A stretch of 64,000 nt of DNA from Nitrospira sp. (GCA_022226935.1 CP092081.1:1771820-1835819), one strand, 5' to 3'; counted from the stretch's first letter, positions 34,160-43,509 are shown. The notes: generated from the sequence alone by a model not told the origin. Made by a program: numbers and translations.

Positions 34160-35565
34160 GTCCTCATATCCTCCGCTGCAAAGGAAAGCCCTGCCCTCGG
34201 CTCGATACCGGTGGCTTCCAGCATTGCGAGGTCTTTCTCAGATGATATCCCGAGGTCTTTGAATTTTCTAGCGGCAGGCAACACCCTCGTTTCCAACGAA
34301 GCCACCGCCTTGTTATAGGCCCCGACACTTTTCCCCAACGCTTGGCCAATATCATTGAGATGGTCGGTGAGGACCGCCATCCGCTCGTACAGATCCTTCC
34401 CCAGCCGGCCCGCCTGTTCGGCATGTTCGGTCAATTGTTCCTGCCGCCATCCGTAGGCGACGGCGCGCAGCAGCGCCATCAGCGTGGTCGGCGTGGCCAG
34501 GACGACCCCCTGCGCAAAACCATCCTCGATCAGTGTGGGATCCTGCTCCAGTGCTGCGCCGAGAAACTGCTCGCCGGGCAAAAACAACACAACAAACTCC
34601 GGTGTCTGCCCGAATTGGCTCCAATAGGCCTTTAGGCTCAACGCATCCATCCTGGTTCGCACTTGGCTCGCATGGCGACGTAAATGCCCCTGCTGCTGCT
34701 GCTCATCCTGAGCTTCGTACGCATCGAGATAGGCGGCCAATACCGTTTTGGCATCTACTACGATCTGTCGCCCCGCAGGCAGATAGACGACCATGTCGGG
34801 ACGGAGCAGTCCTTCCATTGAGTCGACCGAGTCCTGCTCCAGAAAATCGCAATGTGCCACCATTCCCGCCAGTTCAGCCACACGACGGAGAGTCATTTCT
34901 CCCCACCGACCGCGCACAGCCGGGGCCCGTAAGGCCTTCACCAGATTGCTGGTTTCCTGCTGGAGCCGCTGGTGTGATTCGGCCATGAACTTCAACTGCT
35001 GGTCCAGCCCGCCGTATTCCCGCTGGCGAACCTGTTCGGCCTGTTGTAATTGCTCCCGATAGCGTTGGAGCGATTCTTCCAGCGGCTTGACCAGCTCGCC
35101 TATCGCTTGGTGGCGCTGAGATAACTCGCCTTTGGCTTCCGCGTGCAAGGTTTCAAATGACGCGCGGGCGAGGGTCAGAAACGCGTCATTGTTTTGTTTC
35201 AGGGCTTGTCCGGACAGAGCCTCGAAGGATTCGTGCAACTCCTGCCGTGCCTGACTTAACATCGCCTTTTGGTCTTCCACGCTCCGACTGATGACTTCCA
35301 TCCGCGTTTCGGCTTTCGTTCGACCTTCTTGAGATTCCGCCAGCGCCTGCCGCAACTGCCCGACTTCGGACTGTTGCGTGTCGAGCCGCTGTTGCAACGC
35401 CACCGCCAAGGCATCAGCTCTCTGTGCGCGCTCCCCGCTTTCGAGCAACTGTGCTTGGAATCGGGATTGTGTGCGAGTCGTCACCCACCATCCGGTGACC
35501 AAGGCACCAATTCCAAGGCCGGCCACGCCACCCGCGACAAAGGTCGCCGAGGTGAGATCGATCAT
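34156..35565 (-). CDS. rmuC: DNA recombination protein RmuC
   Basis: A 469-aa protein with an N-terminal membrane helix (FVAGGVAGLGIGALVTGWWV), a long coiled coil of about 200 residues, then the RmuC nuclease-like domain: RAPAVRGRWGEMTLRRVAELAGM, ...VDAKTVLAAYLDAYE and FLPGEQFLGAALEQDP. RmuC limits inverted-repeat recombination and restricts foreign DNA in E. coli. The ATG at 35565 has AAGGA upstream; a TTG at 35664 would add 33 residues. It is coupled to the MazG-like gene. Confidence 0.93.
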   Translation of the reverse strand: MIDLTSATFVAGGVAGLGIGALVTGWWVTTRTQSRFQAQLLESGERAQRADALAVALQQRLDTQQSEVGQLRQALAESQEGRTKAETRMEVISRSVEDQKAMLSQARQELHESFEALSGQALKQNNDAFLTLARASFETLHAEAKGELSQRHQAIGELVKPLEESLQRYREQLQQAEQVRQREYGGLDQQLKFMAESHQRLQQETSNLVKALRAPAVRGRWGEMTLRRVAELAGMVAHCDFLEQDSVDSMEGLLRPDMVVYLPAGRQIVVDAKTVLAAYLDAYEAQDEQQQQGHLRRHASQVRTRMDALSLKAYWSQFGQTPEFVVLFLPGEQFLGAALEQDPTLIEDGFAQGVVLATPTTLMALLRAVAYGWRQEQLTEHAEQAGRLGKDLYERMAVLTDHLNDIGQALGKSVGAYNKAVASLETRVLPAARKFKDLGISSEKDLAMLEATGIEPRAGLSFAAEDMRT

Positions 35566-35660
35566 GATGCATCCTTCTGAATACAGAGCATCGCCGCTGT
35601 GCCTCTCACCCGCCCGTTGTAGGGAAATCGCGTAGAGGGTACGAGAAACCGGCTCAAACG

Positions 35661-38291
35661 TCAAGGGACCAATCGGCTGACTGTGCCTGTCGAACTCGCA
35701 ATTTGGACCTGCTCATCTTCGCGCAAGAGGGTCGTGGCATAGGGCACATTGACCAGGACCGGAAGGCCGTATTCCCGCGCGATAATGGCGCCGTGCGAGA
35801 GTGTGCCACCCATTTCCGCGATGAGGCCGGCCGCGACACCAAATAGAGGGGCCATCCCCGGATCGATGACCGGAACGACGAGAATGTCGCCCCGCCGCAC
35901 TCGTTGCCAATCGTGGATGGAACGGACGATGCGGACCGGGCCAGTCGTCGTTCCCGCGCTGACGGCAATGCCTCGCAGCAATCCGCCATTGACTTGGCCG
36001 GTCATGGACATTCCTTGCTCAAGAACCGCTTCCCAATCTCGAACGGTGTCAGGCACCTGCAATGCGTGGTGATGCGCCCATTCCTCCCGGCGGTCTTGGA
36101 CGAGCCGTTGCCAATCCCGTGGTGCCCCCTCACTCAGTGCGGCACGCTCATTCATGGTCAGATAAAACATGTCGTCCCGCCGGGCCAACACTCCTTGCGC
36201 CACCATCCGTTCGCCGAGTTGAAGAAGGAGATGGCGAACGGCCGTGGAGTAGTACAGTAAGTGATGGCGATTCGCCTCTCGCAGCGCGCAAAAGCGGCTA
36301 AGCCGCCGGTACCACCAGCGAAAAACCACCCCTCGGTGACGCCTCCAGCCGAACCGTCGATGAATCTCTGCGAACGCCTCTTGGCGCCGCTGCGTCTGCT
36401 GAGCCATGACGTCGCCCGGCGGAACAGCCTTCCCGTCACGCAACTGCGTCTGCAAGAGAATCAGAACCGCATTGGGATCATCAGCAATGCGCGGGGACAT
36501 GATGTCTGACTCTCCGACTGCGCGATGCCCATAGTCCGACAGATATTCTTCGAACCGTCGCAGAAACGTGGTCCCTGCAAGAGCCTCACGGAATCCGGAC
36601 GCCGCCCACTCCTCTGAGAGAAACCACTGCTGGACAACAATCTCACTCCTCGCGACCTCGACCAATTCCGCAAGACACAGAATGTGCTGTGCGCTGATCA
36701 CGCTCCCCTGACCTTGCAAGGAGGCGTTCAACAACTCGCGCCAGTCTTCTCCCAGCCACCCGGGCAGAAAGGTGCCTATGGCCTGAAGACTCTGCGCGAC
36801 TCCTCCCGCGATGCCGAACGTCACCTCGTGCGCATCAAGCCATTGCCCGAGACGGTCCAGCGTCGCCGCCAGTTCCTTTGCGGAAAGGTTCCGGATACGG
36901 TCGGGCTGATAGGTCTCCGCCATGTGTTTCATGGCGATAAAATTTGCTGGCCCCTCCCGCACCACTCTGCGCCATTCTCGCATCATTAAGAGGCCGGCGC
37001 GAATAAGCGCGAGACCGCGCAGGGGACGCACCGACGGCCTAAAACCCAATGGTTCCCCGCCCATCTGCTCGGTTAAGAATGAGGGATTGCCGTGGAGTTG
37101 TGTCACCAGAGTGTAAAACAAGGTCACATTGAGATAGGGACGGCCGTGCATGACGCGAACGGATGATAGTCCGGCAGGAACCGTGCAGCCGAGGCGCCGA
37201 TAGGGCGCGACGATATAGGCATCCATGAACCGCTCAAGAAACGAGAGCCCCAATGGGCTGGGCAATTCCGGCATGGTTTCTTTCAAATTCGCTCGCGTCC
37301 ACTCGCATTCATCGTTCGTCAGCGCCGAAGAGGGTTGCACCGCAGTGATCGGCCGAGCTTGTACCACCCATACCTTGTCAGCGTCCCACACCCATTCGAG
37401 GTCGATGGGGTGTCGAAACGCAGCTTCGATGTGCTTCGCCAATCTGGCCAATTGGAAGAGTTGCGCATCGGACAATGAGGACTGCTTCTGCGCAGTTTCA
37501 GAAATCGTCTCAGTGAGGACTCCAGCAGGAGTGGCCAGCAATTTCTGCGGTTTCGTGGCCAGCAGACTCCGCCGAATACGAAGCGGTCGCCCCTCGTCTT
37601 CCGCCACTTCCACGACATACTGGTCCGGCGTCACCTCGCCGCTGACCAGGGATGAGGCGAGACCGGGCACTGCATTGATGACGACCTGAGAGGTACGTCC
37701 CGTGACTGGGTGAATCGAATATGCCACACCTGCGGTAGTGGCTTGCAGCAGCGGCTGGATCACCACCGCCATGGAAGGGCAGGCTATTTCGCCTCTGGTT
37801 CGGAGGGCATACTCGACCGAGGCCTCCGTCCACAACGACTGCCAACAATCGCAGATCCCTCGCAAAATCTCGGCAGACGACAGGCCAAGAGACGTGCGAT
37901 AGAGGCCAGCCGCGCTGGCTTGCTCGACATCCTCGTTCGTCGCGGACGACCGCACGGCCCATCGTGTTGCCGGATCGTGCGTGAGTTCAGCGAGCCGTCG
38001 TTCCAACGCGAGCTGAAATCCTGCAGGCCACGCCTGCTTCAGCAGGCAGGCGTGGACTCGTGACAGTTCCTGACTCCGTTCTTCCTGTGATGCCTGCAGG
38101 ACTCTGCGCCAGACTTCTTCTGCATTGATGCCGCCTGCGGCCAGAGCATGACTGTATACCGTTGTTGGGACGCACAAGCCTCGCGGTACGGCGAAACCAG
38201 CCGCCAGCAAGCGGCCCAAGCCAGCGGCCTTGCCCCCGACCAGACTTGGATCGCGGCTCTCCTCCAGAGAGAGAATCAGTGGCGGAGTCAT
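35661..38291 (-). CDS. PEP/pyruvate-binding phosphotransferase, rifampicin phosphotransferase-like layout
   Basis: An 876-aa protein with three parts. The N-terminal ATP-grasp domain has SLVGGKAAGLGRLLAAGFAVPRG and WAVRSSATNED. The middle ~450 residues resemble no domain I can name. The C-terminal swivelling domain has the phosphorylatable histidine in GGTLSHGAIIAREYGLPV. It lacks the PEP-binding barrel of PEP synthase. Length and order fit rifampicin phosphotransferase (about 867 aa), so it may phosphorylate a small molecule. Glycerate kinase precedes it by 15 nt. Confidence 0.78.
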   Translation of the reverse strand: MTPPLILSLEESRDPSLVGGKAAGLGRLLAAGFAVPRGLCVPTTVYSHALAAGGINAEEVWRRVLQASQEERSQELSRVHACLLKQAWPAGFQLALERRLAELTHDPATRWAVRSSATNEDVEQASAAGLYRTSLGLSSAEILRGICDCWQSLWTEASVEYALRTRGEIACPSMAVVIQPLLQATTAGVAYSIHPVTGRTSQVVINAVPGLASSLVSGEVTPDQYVVEVAEDEGRPLRIRRSLLATKPQKLLATPAGVLTETISETAQKQSSLSDAQLFQLARLAKHIEAAFRHPIDLEWVWDADKVWVVQARPITAVQPSSALTNDECEWTRANLKETMPELPSPLGLSFLERFMDAYIVAPYRRLGCTVPAGLSSVRVMHGRPYLNVTLFYTLVTQLHGNPSFLTEQMGGEPLGFRPSVRPLRGLALIRAGLLMMREWRRVVREGPANFIAMKHMAETYQPDRIRNLSAKELAATLDRLGQWLDAHEVTFGIAGGVAQSLQAIGTFLPGWLGEDWRELLNASLQGQGSVISAQHILCLAELVEVARSEIVVQQWFLSEEWAASGFREALAGTTFLRRFEEYLSDYGHRAVGESDIMSPRIADDPNAVLILLQTQLRDGKAVPPGDVMAQQTQRRQEAFAEIHRRFGWRRHRGVVFRWWYRRLSRFCALREANRHHLLYYSTAVRHLLLQLGERMVAQGVLARRDDMFYLTMNERAALSEGAPRDWQRLVQDRREEWAHHHALQVPDTVRDWEAVLEQGMSMTGQVNGGLLRGIAVSAGTTTGPVRIVRSIHDWQRVRRGDILVVPVIDPGMAPLFGVAAGLIAEMGGTLSHGAIIAREYGLPVLVNVPYATTLLREDEQVQIASSTGTVSRLVP

Positions 38292-38306
38292 GGAAAGGGA
38301 TAGTAT

Positions 38307-39647
38307 CTAGAGTGCGAGGAGGAGGTAAAGATCGTTGACGTTGGTTCCGGTGGGGCCGGTGACAATATGACTGTGCAGTTTCTCAAAGAATGGATAGGCA
38401 TCGTTATCATGCAGGGCGTGAGACAGATCCAGCCCTTTTCGGCGCGCCCGCACCACCGTCTGGCCATCCACCACGGCACCGGCCACGGACGTCGGCCCAT
38501 CAGTCCCGTCGGTCCCAAAACCCGCCACCCACATATTTGCCAATCCGGCAATCTCCGGTGCGGCAGCGAGCGCGAACTCCTGCGCCCGTCCACCCGTTCC
38601 CTCGCCTCGAATGGTCACCGTCGGTTCTCCTCCTGCAATGATGCAGCAGGGGCGCGGGATGGGACGTCCATGCTCAGCAATCTCACGAGCCATGGCGCCG
38701 AACATTTTGGCGAGTTCCCTCGCTTCACCGGTCAGGGTCGTGGACAGGACCAATGTGCGTAGTCCTTGCTGCGTTGCAGCTCTGGCGACGGCATCGACTG
38801 CGGCTTGATTGTCTCCGATTAGAATGTTGTCCACGCGGCGAAACAGCGCGGCGCGGGGTTTGGGCGTCTCCCCCGCGCGGTGCTTCATGCCCATTTTCAG
38901 ACGGTTCCGCACGGATGCGGGAATGGTTCTGGCCACCCCGTATCGCTCGACAATCTCCCAAGCCTCTCGAAAGGTCGTCGCATCAGGGGCGGTGGGCCCG
39001 GATCCAATCGTACCCAGGTCGTTCCCGATGACGTCGGAAAGAATCACACTGACCACGCGTGCCGGAGTCGCCGCAGCGAGCTGTCCGCCTTTGACGCTGG
39101 ACAAGTGCTTGCGTACCGCATTGATTTCATGAATGGTCGCCCCGGACCGAAGCAATGATTTGGTCGTCTGCTGTTTATCTTGAAGCGTAATTCCAGAAGC
39201 AGGGGCAGGAAGGAGGCTCGACGCACCACCGGACAAAAGCACGATGAGCAGATCATCAGCCGTTAGCGTCTTTACCAGCGCCATGACCTGACGGCTGGCC
39301 TCAAGACCGGCGCCATCGGGAATGGGGTGCCCGGCCTCCACAATACGAATAGTGGTGGTCGGCGCGCCGTGACCGTACTTCACCACGACCAACCCCTCGT
39401 CGATCCGTGGCCCTACCTGCCGCTCCAGCGCCTGCGCCATGCGGGCCGACGCCTTCCCGGCGCCGATCACGACGATGCGCTTGAATTGATCAAGGAGGTA
39501 TTGATGCGAGCCGATGGTGAGATGCTTGCGTCCGATCCTGACCTGGCGCCGCACCGCCTCATAGGGATCGACCGCGTGCAATCCCGCTTGCAACAGCCTG
39601 GCGAGAAGGGCTCTGGTGCGAGGCTGCGAGACGCCGATTTTGATCAT
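38307..39647 (-). CDS. Glycerate 2-kinase (MOFRL/TtuD type)
   Basis: A 446-aa glycerate kinase of the class II family. Visible are IVVIGAGKASARMAQAL, the DLLIVLLSGGASSLL nucleotide region, VRKHLSSVKGGQLAAA and the MOFRL domain with GGRAQEFALAAAPE and GTDGTDGPTSVAGAVVD. It makes 2-phosphoglycerate (or 3-) from glycerate. It lies 5 nt after the lytic transglycosylase gene and 15 nt before the PEP-utilizing enzyme. Which carbon is phosphorylated cannot be told from sequence. Confidence 0.93.
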   Translation of the reverse strand: MIKIGVSQPRTRALLARLLQAGLHAVDPYEAVRRQVRIGRKHLTIGSHQYLLDQFKRIVVIGAGKASARMAQALERQVGPRIDEGLVVVKYGHGAPTTTIRIVEAGHPIPDGAGLEASRQVMALVKTLTADDLLIVLLSGGASSLLPAPASGITLQDKQQTTKSLLRSGATIHEINAVRKHLSSVKGGQLAAATPARVVSVILSDVIGNDLGTIGSGPTAPDATTFREAWEIVERYGVARTIPASVRNRLKMGMKHRAGETPKPRAALFRRVDNILIGDNQAAVDAVARAATQQGLRTLVLSTTLTGEARELAKMFGAMAREIAEHGRPIPRPCCIIAGGEPTVTIRGEGTGGRAQEFALAAAPEIAGLANMWVAGFGTDGTDGPTSVAGAVVDGQTVVRARRKGLDLSHALHDNDAYPFFEKLHSHIVTGPTGTNVNDLYLLLAL

Positions 39648-39652
39648 GCGAA

Positions 39653-40729
39653 CTACGGGAGCTTGTCTTGCTTGAAGCAGCGGTTCGGACAGGTTTGTCG
39701 CGGTACCTTAACCTGATAACTGCCCTTTGGCAAGTAGTCCTTCGTGAACTCCGGATTCAACATTTTCAATTCGAGGAAGTAGGTTCCATACTCTTCGGCA
39801 ATGGCCGTGAGTCGGCGTTGCGACTCCTTGATCGTCACTGTTACCGTTTCTGTTTCAAGCGGGGGGTAGAGATCTTTCTTGGTTAAACCAAGATATTTTT
39901 CCGGCTGTGAATAGATCTCCTTCGCCGCAATGATGCGCGCGACATACCGCATGGTTTCGCGCGGGCCATGCATACGCCAGAAATCCGTGACGTTCTGCTC
40001 CTTGAGTAGTTTTCGCACGCGGTCTTCTCCCGCATTGTAGGAGGCCATGGCCAGGAACCAGTCGCCCTGCAGCTCTCGAAGATAGCGGAGGTATTTGATG
40101 GCCGCTTCGGTGGACATCTCAAGGTTGCGACGTTCGTCGAGCCAGCGTTCATTGTGCAATTTGTAGCGCTTACCCGTGGAGTTAATGAATTGCCACGGAC
40201 CTGATGCCTTGGCTCGAGAATAGGCCGCGGCGATGCACTTGCTCTCGACCAGCAGCATATATTTCAGGTCATCCGGCAACCCGGCATCGGCTAGCTGCTT
40301 TTCGGCCGGCGCAAAGCACCGCCCCGTTCGTTTCGCCAAGATGATGCTCTCTCCTTGATCCTCCAGAAATTGGTAGAATTCATACTCGATGCGCTCACGC
40401 ACTTGCCAGTTATCCAATGGAATCGACTGCCCGGCGAAGGTCAACTTGTCGGGCAGTTTGAATGAACTCAAGAAGAACCGCTCGCCTTCTCGTTTGATTT
40501 CAGGAAGGATCACAAGGCGGTCTTCGAGTTCAGGCGCGCCCTCCGGTTCGGCTGCTAGGGAACCTGTTCCACGTTCGGGTGCTGGGACGCGAGAGTCGTC
40601 GCCCGAGCTCGGCGAAGAAGGCGCTGGAGCTTTCGAATCCAGGGATACTTCTGCAAACAAGGGTGCCAATCCCAGTACCATGGTGACACCAACGACAAAC
40701 GCCCGAAGCCCCCAGTCATTGTTCCGCAT
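39653..40729 (-). CDS. Lytic transglycosylase (SLT domain, MltD-like)
   Basis: A 358-aa exported enzyme cleaving peptidoglycan glycan strands. A signal peptide (RAFVVGVTMVLGLAPLFA) is followed by a low-complexity Pro/Ser/Glu linker. The catalytic domain shows the glutamate in YMLLVESKC, then ASGPWQFINSTGKRY and FLAMASYNAGEDRVRK. The C-terminal TVTVTIKESQRRLTAIAEEYG may be a LysM-like remnant. A purely structural or transport-related role is unlikely. It heads the minus-strand run reaching the PilZ gene. Confidence 0.9.
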   Translation of the reverse strand: MRNNDWGLRAFVVGVTMVLGLAPLFAEVSLDSKAPAPSSPSSGDDSRVPAPERGTGSLAAEPEGAPELEDRLVILPEIKREGERFFLSSFKLPDKLTFAGQSIPLDNWQVRERIEYEFYQFLEDQGESIILAKRTGRCFAPAEKQLADAGLPDDLKYMLLVESKCIAAAYSRAKASGPWQFINSTGKRYKLHNERWLDERRNLEMSTEAAIKYLRYLRELQGDWFLAMASYNAGEDRVRKLLKEQNVTDFWRMHGPRETMRYVARIIAAKEIYSQPEKYLGLTKKDLYPPLETETVTVTIKESQRRLTAIAEEYGTYFLELKMLNPEFTKDYLPKGSYQVKVPRQTCPNRCFKQDKLP

Positions 40730-40823
40730 GCCCGACGTATCCTTTCGTCACACTGAATGCCCTATGCTATCAACAAGCCCCTGATGGGACAAGAAACTCG
40801 TCGGTTTGCTACACTCCACGATC

Positions 40824-41531
40824 ATGTCGACACTTTCGATGCTCAACGCGGAAATCATTGCCTGCACGCAATGCCCTCGGCTCGTCAGTTATCGCGAATC
40901 CATTGCGGCCACCAAGCGCCGGCAATATCAGGCATGGCGGTATTGGGGAAAGCCGATTCCGGGATTCGGCGATCCACATGCCAGACTGTACGTTTTGGGG
41001 TTGGCGCCGGCGGCGCATGGGGGAAATAGAACGGGGCGAGTATTCACAGGCGATCGCAGCGGAGATTGGCTGTATGAGGCCTTGCATCGATTCGGGTTTG
41101 CGAACCAGGCCACGTCCACGGATGTCGATGACGGCCTTGCTCTCACGGACTGTTATATCGGAGCGACCGTGCGCTGTGCGCCACCAGCGAATAAACCTAC
41201 GCTGGATGAGTTCACAGCTTGTCGGCCGTTTGTGTTAGGTGAACTGCGCCTCCTGAAGCAGGTACAGGTGGTCGTCGTATTGGGCAAGATTGCGTTTGAT
41301 CACTATTTCAAAGCGTGCCGCGAGCTAGGGCGCACACTCCCCTCACCCCTTCCTAAATTCGGTCATGGCGTGGCGTATGAGTTGCCTTGGGGGGTAGCCC
41401 TGATCGGCTCCTACCATCCGAGCCAGCAAAATACCTTCACCGGCAAGTTGACCAGGCCCATGTTTCACCGTATTTTTTCCAATGCGGCAAAACGACTCGA
41501 GGGGAACCGCCTCAGGTCCCCCCCGGTTTAG
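40824..41531 (+). CDS. Type 5 uracil-DNA glycosylase (UdgB-like)
   Basis: A 235-aa DNA repair enzyme removing uracil and other deaminated bases. Four cysteines for an iron-sulfur cluster are expected: CTQCPR at the start, CAPPANKPT and the later TACRPF. The active-site motif GLAPAAHGGNRTGRVFTGD is typical of family 5, which has no catalytic Asp in motif A, and the second motif is SYHPSQQNTFTGK. The ATG at 40824 gives a family-normal start; no clear RBS is seen. Confidence 0.9.
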   Translation: MSTLSMLNAEIIACTQCPRLVSYRESIAATKRRQYQAWRYWGKPIPGFGDPHARLYVLGLAPAAHGGNRTGRVFTGDRSGDWLYEALHRFGFANQATSTDVDDGLALTDCYIGATVRCAPPANKPTLDEFTACRPFVLGELRLLKQVQVVVVLGKIAFDHYFKACRELGRTLPSPLPKFGHGVAYELPWGVALIGSYHPSQQNTFTGKLTRPMFHRIFSNAAKRLEGNRLRSPPV

Positions 41532-41537
41532 TGGCAA

Positions 41538-42185
41538 CTACTTTTTCCCCATGGCTTCCCAGTCCGCCAGGAACTTTTTCAGGCCGATATCGGTCAGCGG
41601 ATGTTTGACCAGCTGCTGAAATACCGAATAGGGCATCGTGCAAATATGCCCGCCTGCCAGCGCCGCTTCGACCACATGCTGCGGATGTCTGACGCTCGCG
41701 ACCAGAACCTGGGTCTTGTAATCATAGTTCTTATAAATCGTGACAATCTGCCTGATCAACGCCATTCCGTCTGAGCTGACATCGTCAAGCCGGCCGATAA
41801 AGGGCGACACGCACCAGGCGCCGGCCTTCGCAGCCAGCAGCGCCTGCGTGGGAGAAAAACACAAGGTCACGTTCACACGAATTCCTTCCGCGGAAAGCTT
41901 CTTGGTCGCTCGAAGCCCTTCAGGGATGAGCGGAACTTTCACGACGATATTTTTATGAACCTTGGCCAAATCCCGACCTTCTTTAATCATGGCCTCGGAT
42001 TCGACACCGACAACTTCCGCACTAATCGGACCATCGACCATATTGCAGATTTCCAGCAGCATTTCTTTAAAACTGCGCCCTTCCTTTGCCACCAAAGACG
42101 GATTCGTGGTCACCCCGTCAATAAGCCCAAGGTTGGCGCCTTCTTGAATCTCTTTGACATTGGCTGTATCGAGATAAAGCTTCAT
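41538..42185 (-). CDS. tal: Transaldolase (TalC/FSA-like)
   Basis: A 215-aa small transaldolase of the type that exchanges dihydroxyacetone units in the pentose phosphate pathway. [29 protein letters not shown] is the family opening. The Schiff-base lysine is in [11 protein letters not shown]. Distinction from fructose-6-phosphate aldolase depends on a single active-site residue that I cannot assign with certainty. Convergent with the uracil-DNA glycosylase; stops are 6 nt apart. A promoter candidate lies at 42232-42260. Confidence 0.92.
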   Translation of the reverse strand: MKLYLDTANVKEIQEGANLGLIDGVTTNPSLVAKEGRSFKEMLLEICNMVDGPISAEVVGVESEAMIKEGRDLAKVHKNIVVKVPLIPEGLRATKKLSAEGIRVNVTLCFSPTQALLAAKAGAWCVSPFIGRLDDVSSDGMALIRQIVTIYKNYDYKTQVLVASVRHPQHVVEAALAGGHICTMPYSVFQQLVKHPLTDIGLKKFLADWEAMGKK

Positions 42186-42231
42186 GAAAAGTCCTTTCTT
42201 TTCTCTTCAAATTTCCACGTTCTTATGCCAC

Positions 42232-42260
42232 GTTTTATTTTAGAAGTAAGTCACAGGCAA
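42232..42260 (-). promoter_or_regulatory. Candidate sigma70 promoter for transaldolase
   Basis: On the minus strand TTGCCT (42260-42255) and TAAAAC (42237-42232) are 17 nt apart, each matching four of six consensus bases, about 47 nt before the transaldolase ATG. Confidence 0.4.
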
Positions 42261-42344
42261 GGCAACGGGTCAACCCTCCTATGATAGACTCGTTTCATAA
42301 AGCAGAATAGTGATCGCCAACAGGTTTTCGACATTGCGCCGTAT

Positions 42345-42360
42345 GTCCGCGCGAGCGGAC
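42345..42360 (+). other. GNRA-tetraloop hairpin before the 42383 lipoprotein gene
   Basis: GTCCGC-GCGA-GCGGAC is a perfect 6-bp stem closed by a GCGA (GNRA-type) loop, in the leader 22 nt before the ATG. The AGGAGG RBS follows a few bases later. Such loops stabilise mRNAs or serve as tertiary contacts; no riboswitch family is recognised. Confidence 0.4.
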
Positions 42361-42382
42361 CCCAATCAGGAGGACAAGCAAT

Positions 42383-42685
42383 ATGCGCGCACCAGTCTGG
42401 CTTCTAGCCATCGGCCTTCTCGCGGGAGCCTGCAGCCACAATCCCTACCTGGATAATTCATTGACCCGTTATCAAGGGAAAGATCGGGCGTGGATCGAAA
42501 AAGAATTGGGCCCTCCCGATGCAAAAACCACACGCTTCTTCGGAGGAGAGAAGTGGACGTACAATCGAATTGCCGGGGGAAAAGCAGGACCGCCGCTGTT
42601 TAACTTTAAGGCGAACGAATGCCAGATGATTTTGTTTTTTGATAAGGATGACATAGTTTCGGACTCGACCTATTCGGGCTGTTAG
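42383..42685 (+). CDS. Small lipoprotein
   Basis: A 100-aa lipoprotein: the signal VWLLAIGLLAGAC ends in a lipobox. The mature part contains IEKELGPPDAKTTRFFGGEKWTY, close to the SmpA/OmlA (BamE-like) fold in which a helix and GxP precede a short beta-sheet. AGGAGG precedes the ATG. A BamE relation is only a resemblance. Its stop overlaps the stop of the convergent YHS gene by 4 nt (TTAG). Confidence 0.75.
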   Translation: MRAPVWLLAIGLLAGACSHNPYLDNSLTRYQGKDRAWIEKELGPPDAKTTRFFGGEKWTYNRIAGGKAGPPLFNFKANECQMILFFDKDDIVSDSTYSGC

Positions 42686-42942
42686 CCCGAGAGTTGCTTT
42701 TCAAATGCGGTAGCACATCCGCGGCTGCAAAAAAAATAGGTTTGCCCGCCTATCTGTTCTCTCACGGCATTTTCGCGAGCAATAAAGACTCGGCAGACCG
42801 GATCTTGTATCATTTGTTTTCCTGACGCTCCGCCATCTTCCGAATTTTCTAGCGCGTCACCTTGCCCAATTTTTCTAATCGCCCGCCGGAGCAGGTAGTA
42901 GAGGATGACGAGCAGTACAGCAATCAGAATCAATCTATACAT
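42682..42942 (-). CDS. Membrane-anchored YHS-domain protein
   Basis: An 86-aa protein with one N-terminal membrane helix (LILIAVLLVILYYLL) and a C-terminal YHS-type metal-binding domain: QDPVCRVFIARENA, then TYFFCSRGCATAFEKQ with two clustered Cys. Similar small proteins are linked to copper or other metal handling. The overlap with the convergent lipoprotein stop is 4 nt. Confidence 0.8.
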   Translation of the reverse strand: MYRLILIAVLLVILYYLLRRAIRKIGQGDALENSEDGGASGKQMIQDPVCRVFIARENAVREQIGGQTYFFCSRGCATAFEKQLSG

Positions 42943-43156
42943 TGTGGTACGTGCCTACCTCACCCACGAAATGTTCGCTATGCGAACCTCATCAATCAAA
43001 GACACCTGGACAAGTTACGAGCTTGGAACAATCCCTTAAGGGCATTACTAGGACCAAATGGCCCAGATACTTTCATGTCTATGAGGGCCTTTTCCCCTTC
43101 TCGCACAGTACTTCAGATGGATGGTTTATCCTACAGCGTAATGTTATAAGCCATTC
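42943..43156. other. 214-bp intergenic stretch with a palindrome
   Basis: No credible gene is seen. GTTCGC-TAT-GCGAAC at 42973-42987 is a perfect inverted repeat and could be an operator or hairpin. Further right is an imperfect GGCCC...GGGCC repeat (43060-43090) followed by TTTTCCCC, a weak terminator-like element. Overlapping frames here look non-coding. Confidence 0.4.
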
Positions 43157-43309
43157 ATGCATAAATGTGACAAATGCCGCGGGACAATGTTACCGGAACG
43201 GGCGGTTGATCTGAATGCTGGTTTGGCGATCACAGTGCTGGCTTGCCTGAACTGTGGCCGCCGAAAAGCAGCTGATGCGGAACCGAGACCGATCACGTCA
43301 CGACATTGA
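43157..43309 (+). CDS. Small zinc-ribbon protein
   Basis: A 50-aa frame (ATG 43157 to TGA 43309) with CDKC at 4-7 and CLNC at 30-33, a spacing of 22 residues that suits a zinc ribbon. The rest is short and basic. It is below most gene-calling limits. A paired CxxC plus frame support the call; no RBS is obvious. It resembles, but is not closely matched to, the 47-aa proteins at 59141 and 59465. Confidence 0.5.
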   Translation: MHKCDKCRGTMLPERAVDLNAGLAITVLACLNCGRRKAADAEPRPITSRH

Positions 43310-43341
43310 ACCCGTTGCAGTAACAATCGACCGTAGAGTGC

Positions 43342-43509
43342 TCACATGCGATGAGTAGAGGGTGCCAGGAACACGCCCTCTACAGAGTACCGTCCTCCTC
43401 TGGACTCCCGTACAACCCCCATTGCACGATAAGCCTCCTGCTCTTCATCCGGCCAACGTATAGAGTCAACTGACAGTTTTGCCAGCTCGCGATCGATATT
43501 CCTCCTCAT
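43342..43509 (-). CDS. Possible small gene, or 3' part of a frameshifted one
   Basis: A 55-aa minus-strand frame with coding-like composition: KLSVDSIRWPDEEQEAYR and GGRYSVEGVFLAP. The frame just upstream (about 43440-43600), with no start codon, reads CLIVLRAETQVIPFDPVELN and EEEYRS, also protein-like, and overlaps this frame by some 70 nt. Together they look like one gene split by a frameshift. Alternatively only the 55-aa ORF is real. AGGAGG lies just inside the frame, at its second and third codons. Confidence 0.3.
   Translation of the reverse strand: MRRNIDRELAKLSVDSIRWPDEEQEAYRAMGVVRESRGGRYSVEGVFLAPSTHRM

Noticed and set aside
42942-43214. A 90-aa plus-strand frame in the 43-kb gap
   Set aside because: No RBS and no domain; it overlaps the better-supported small zinc-ribbon frame.
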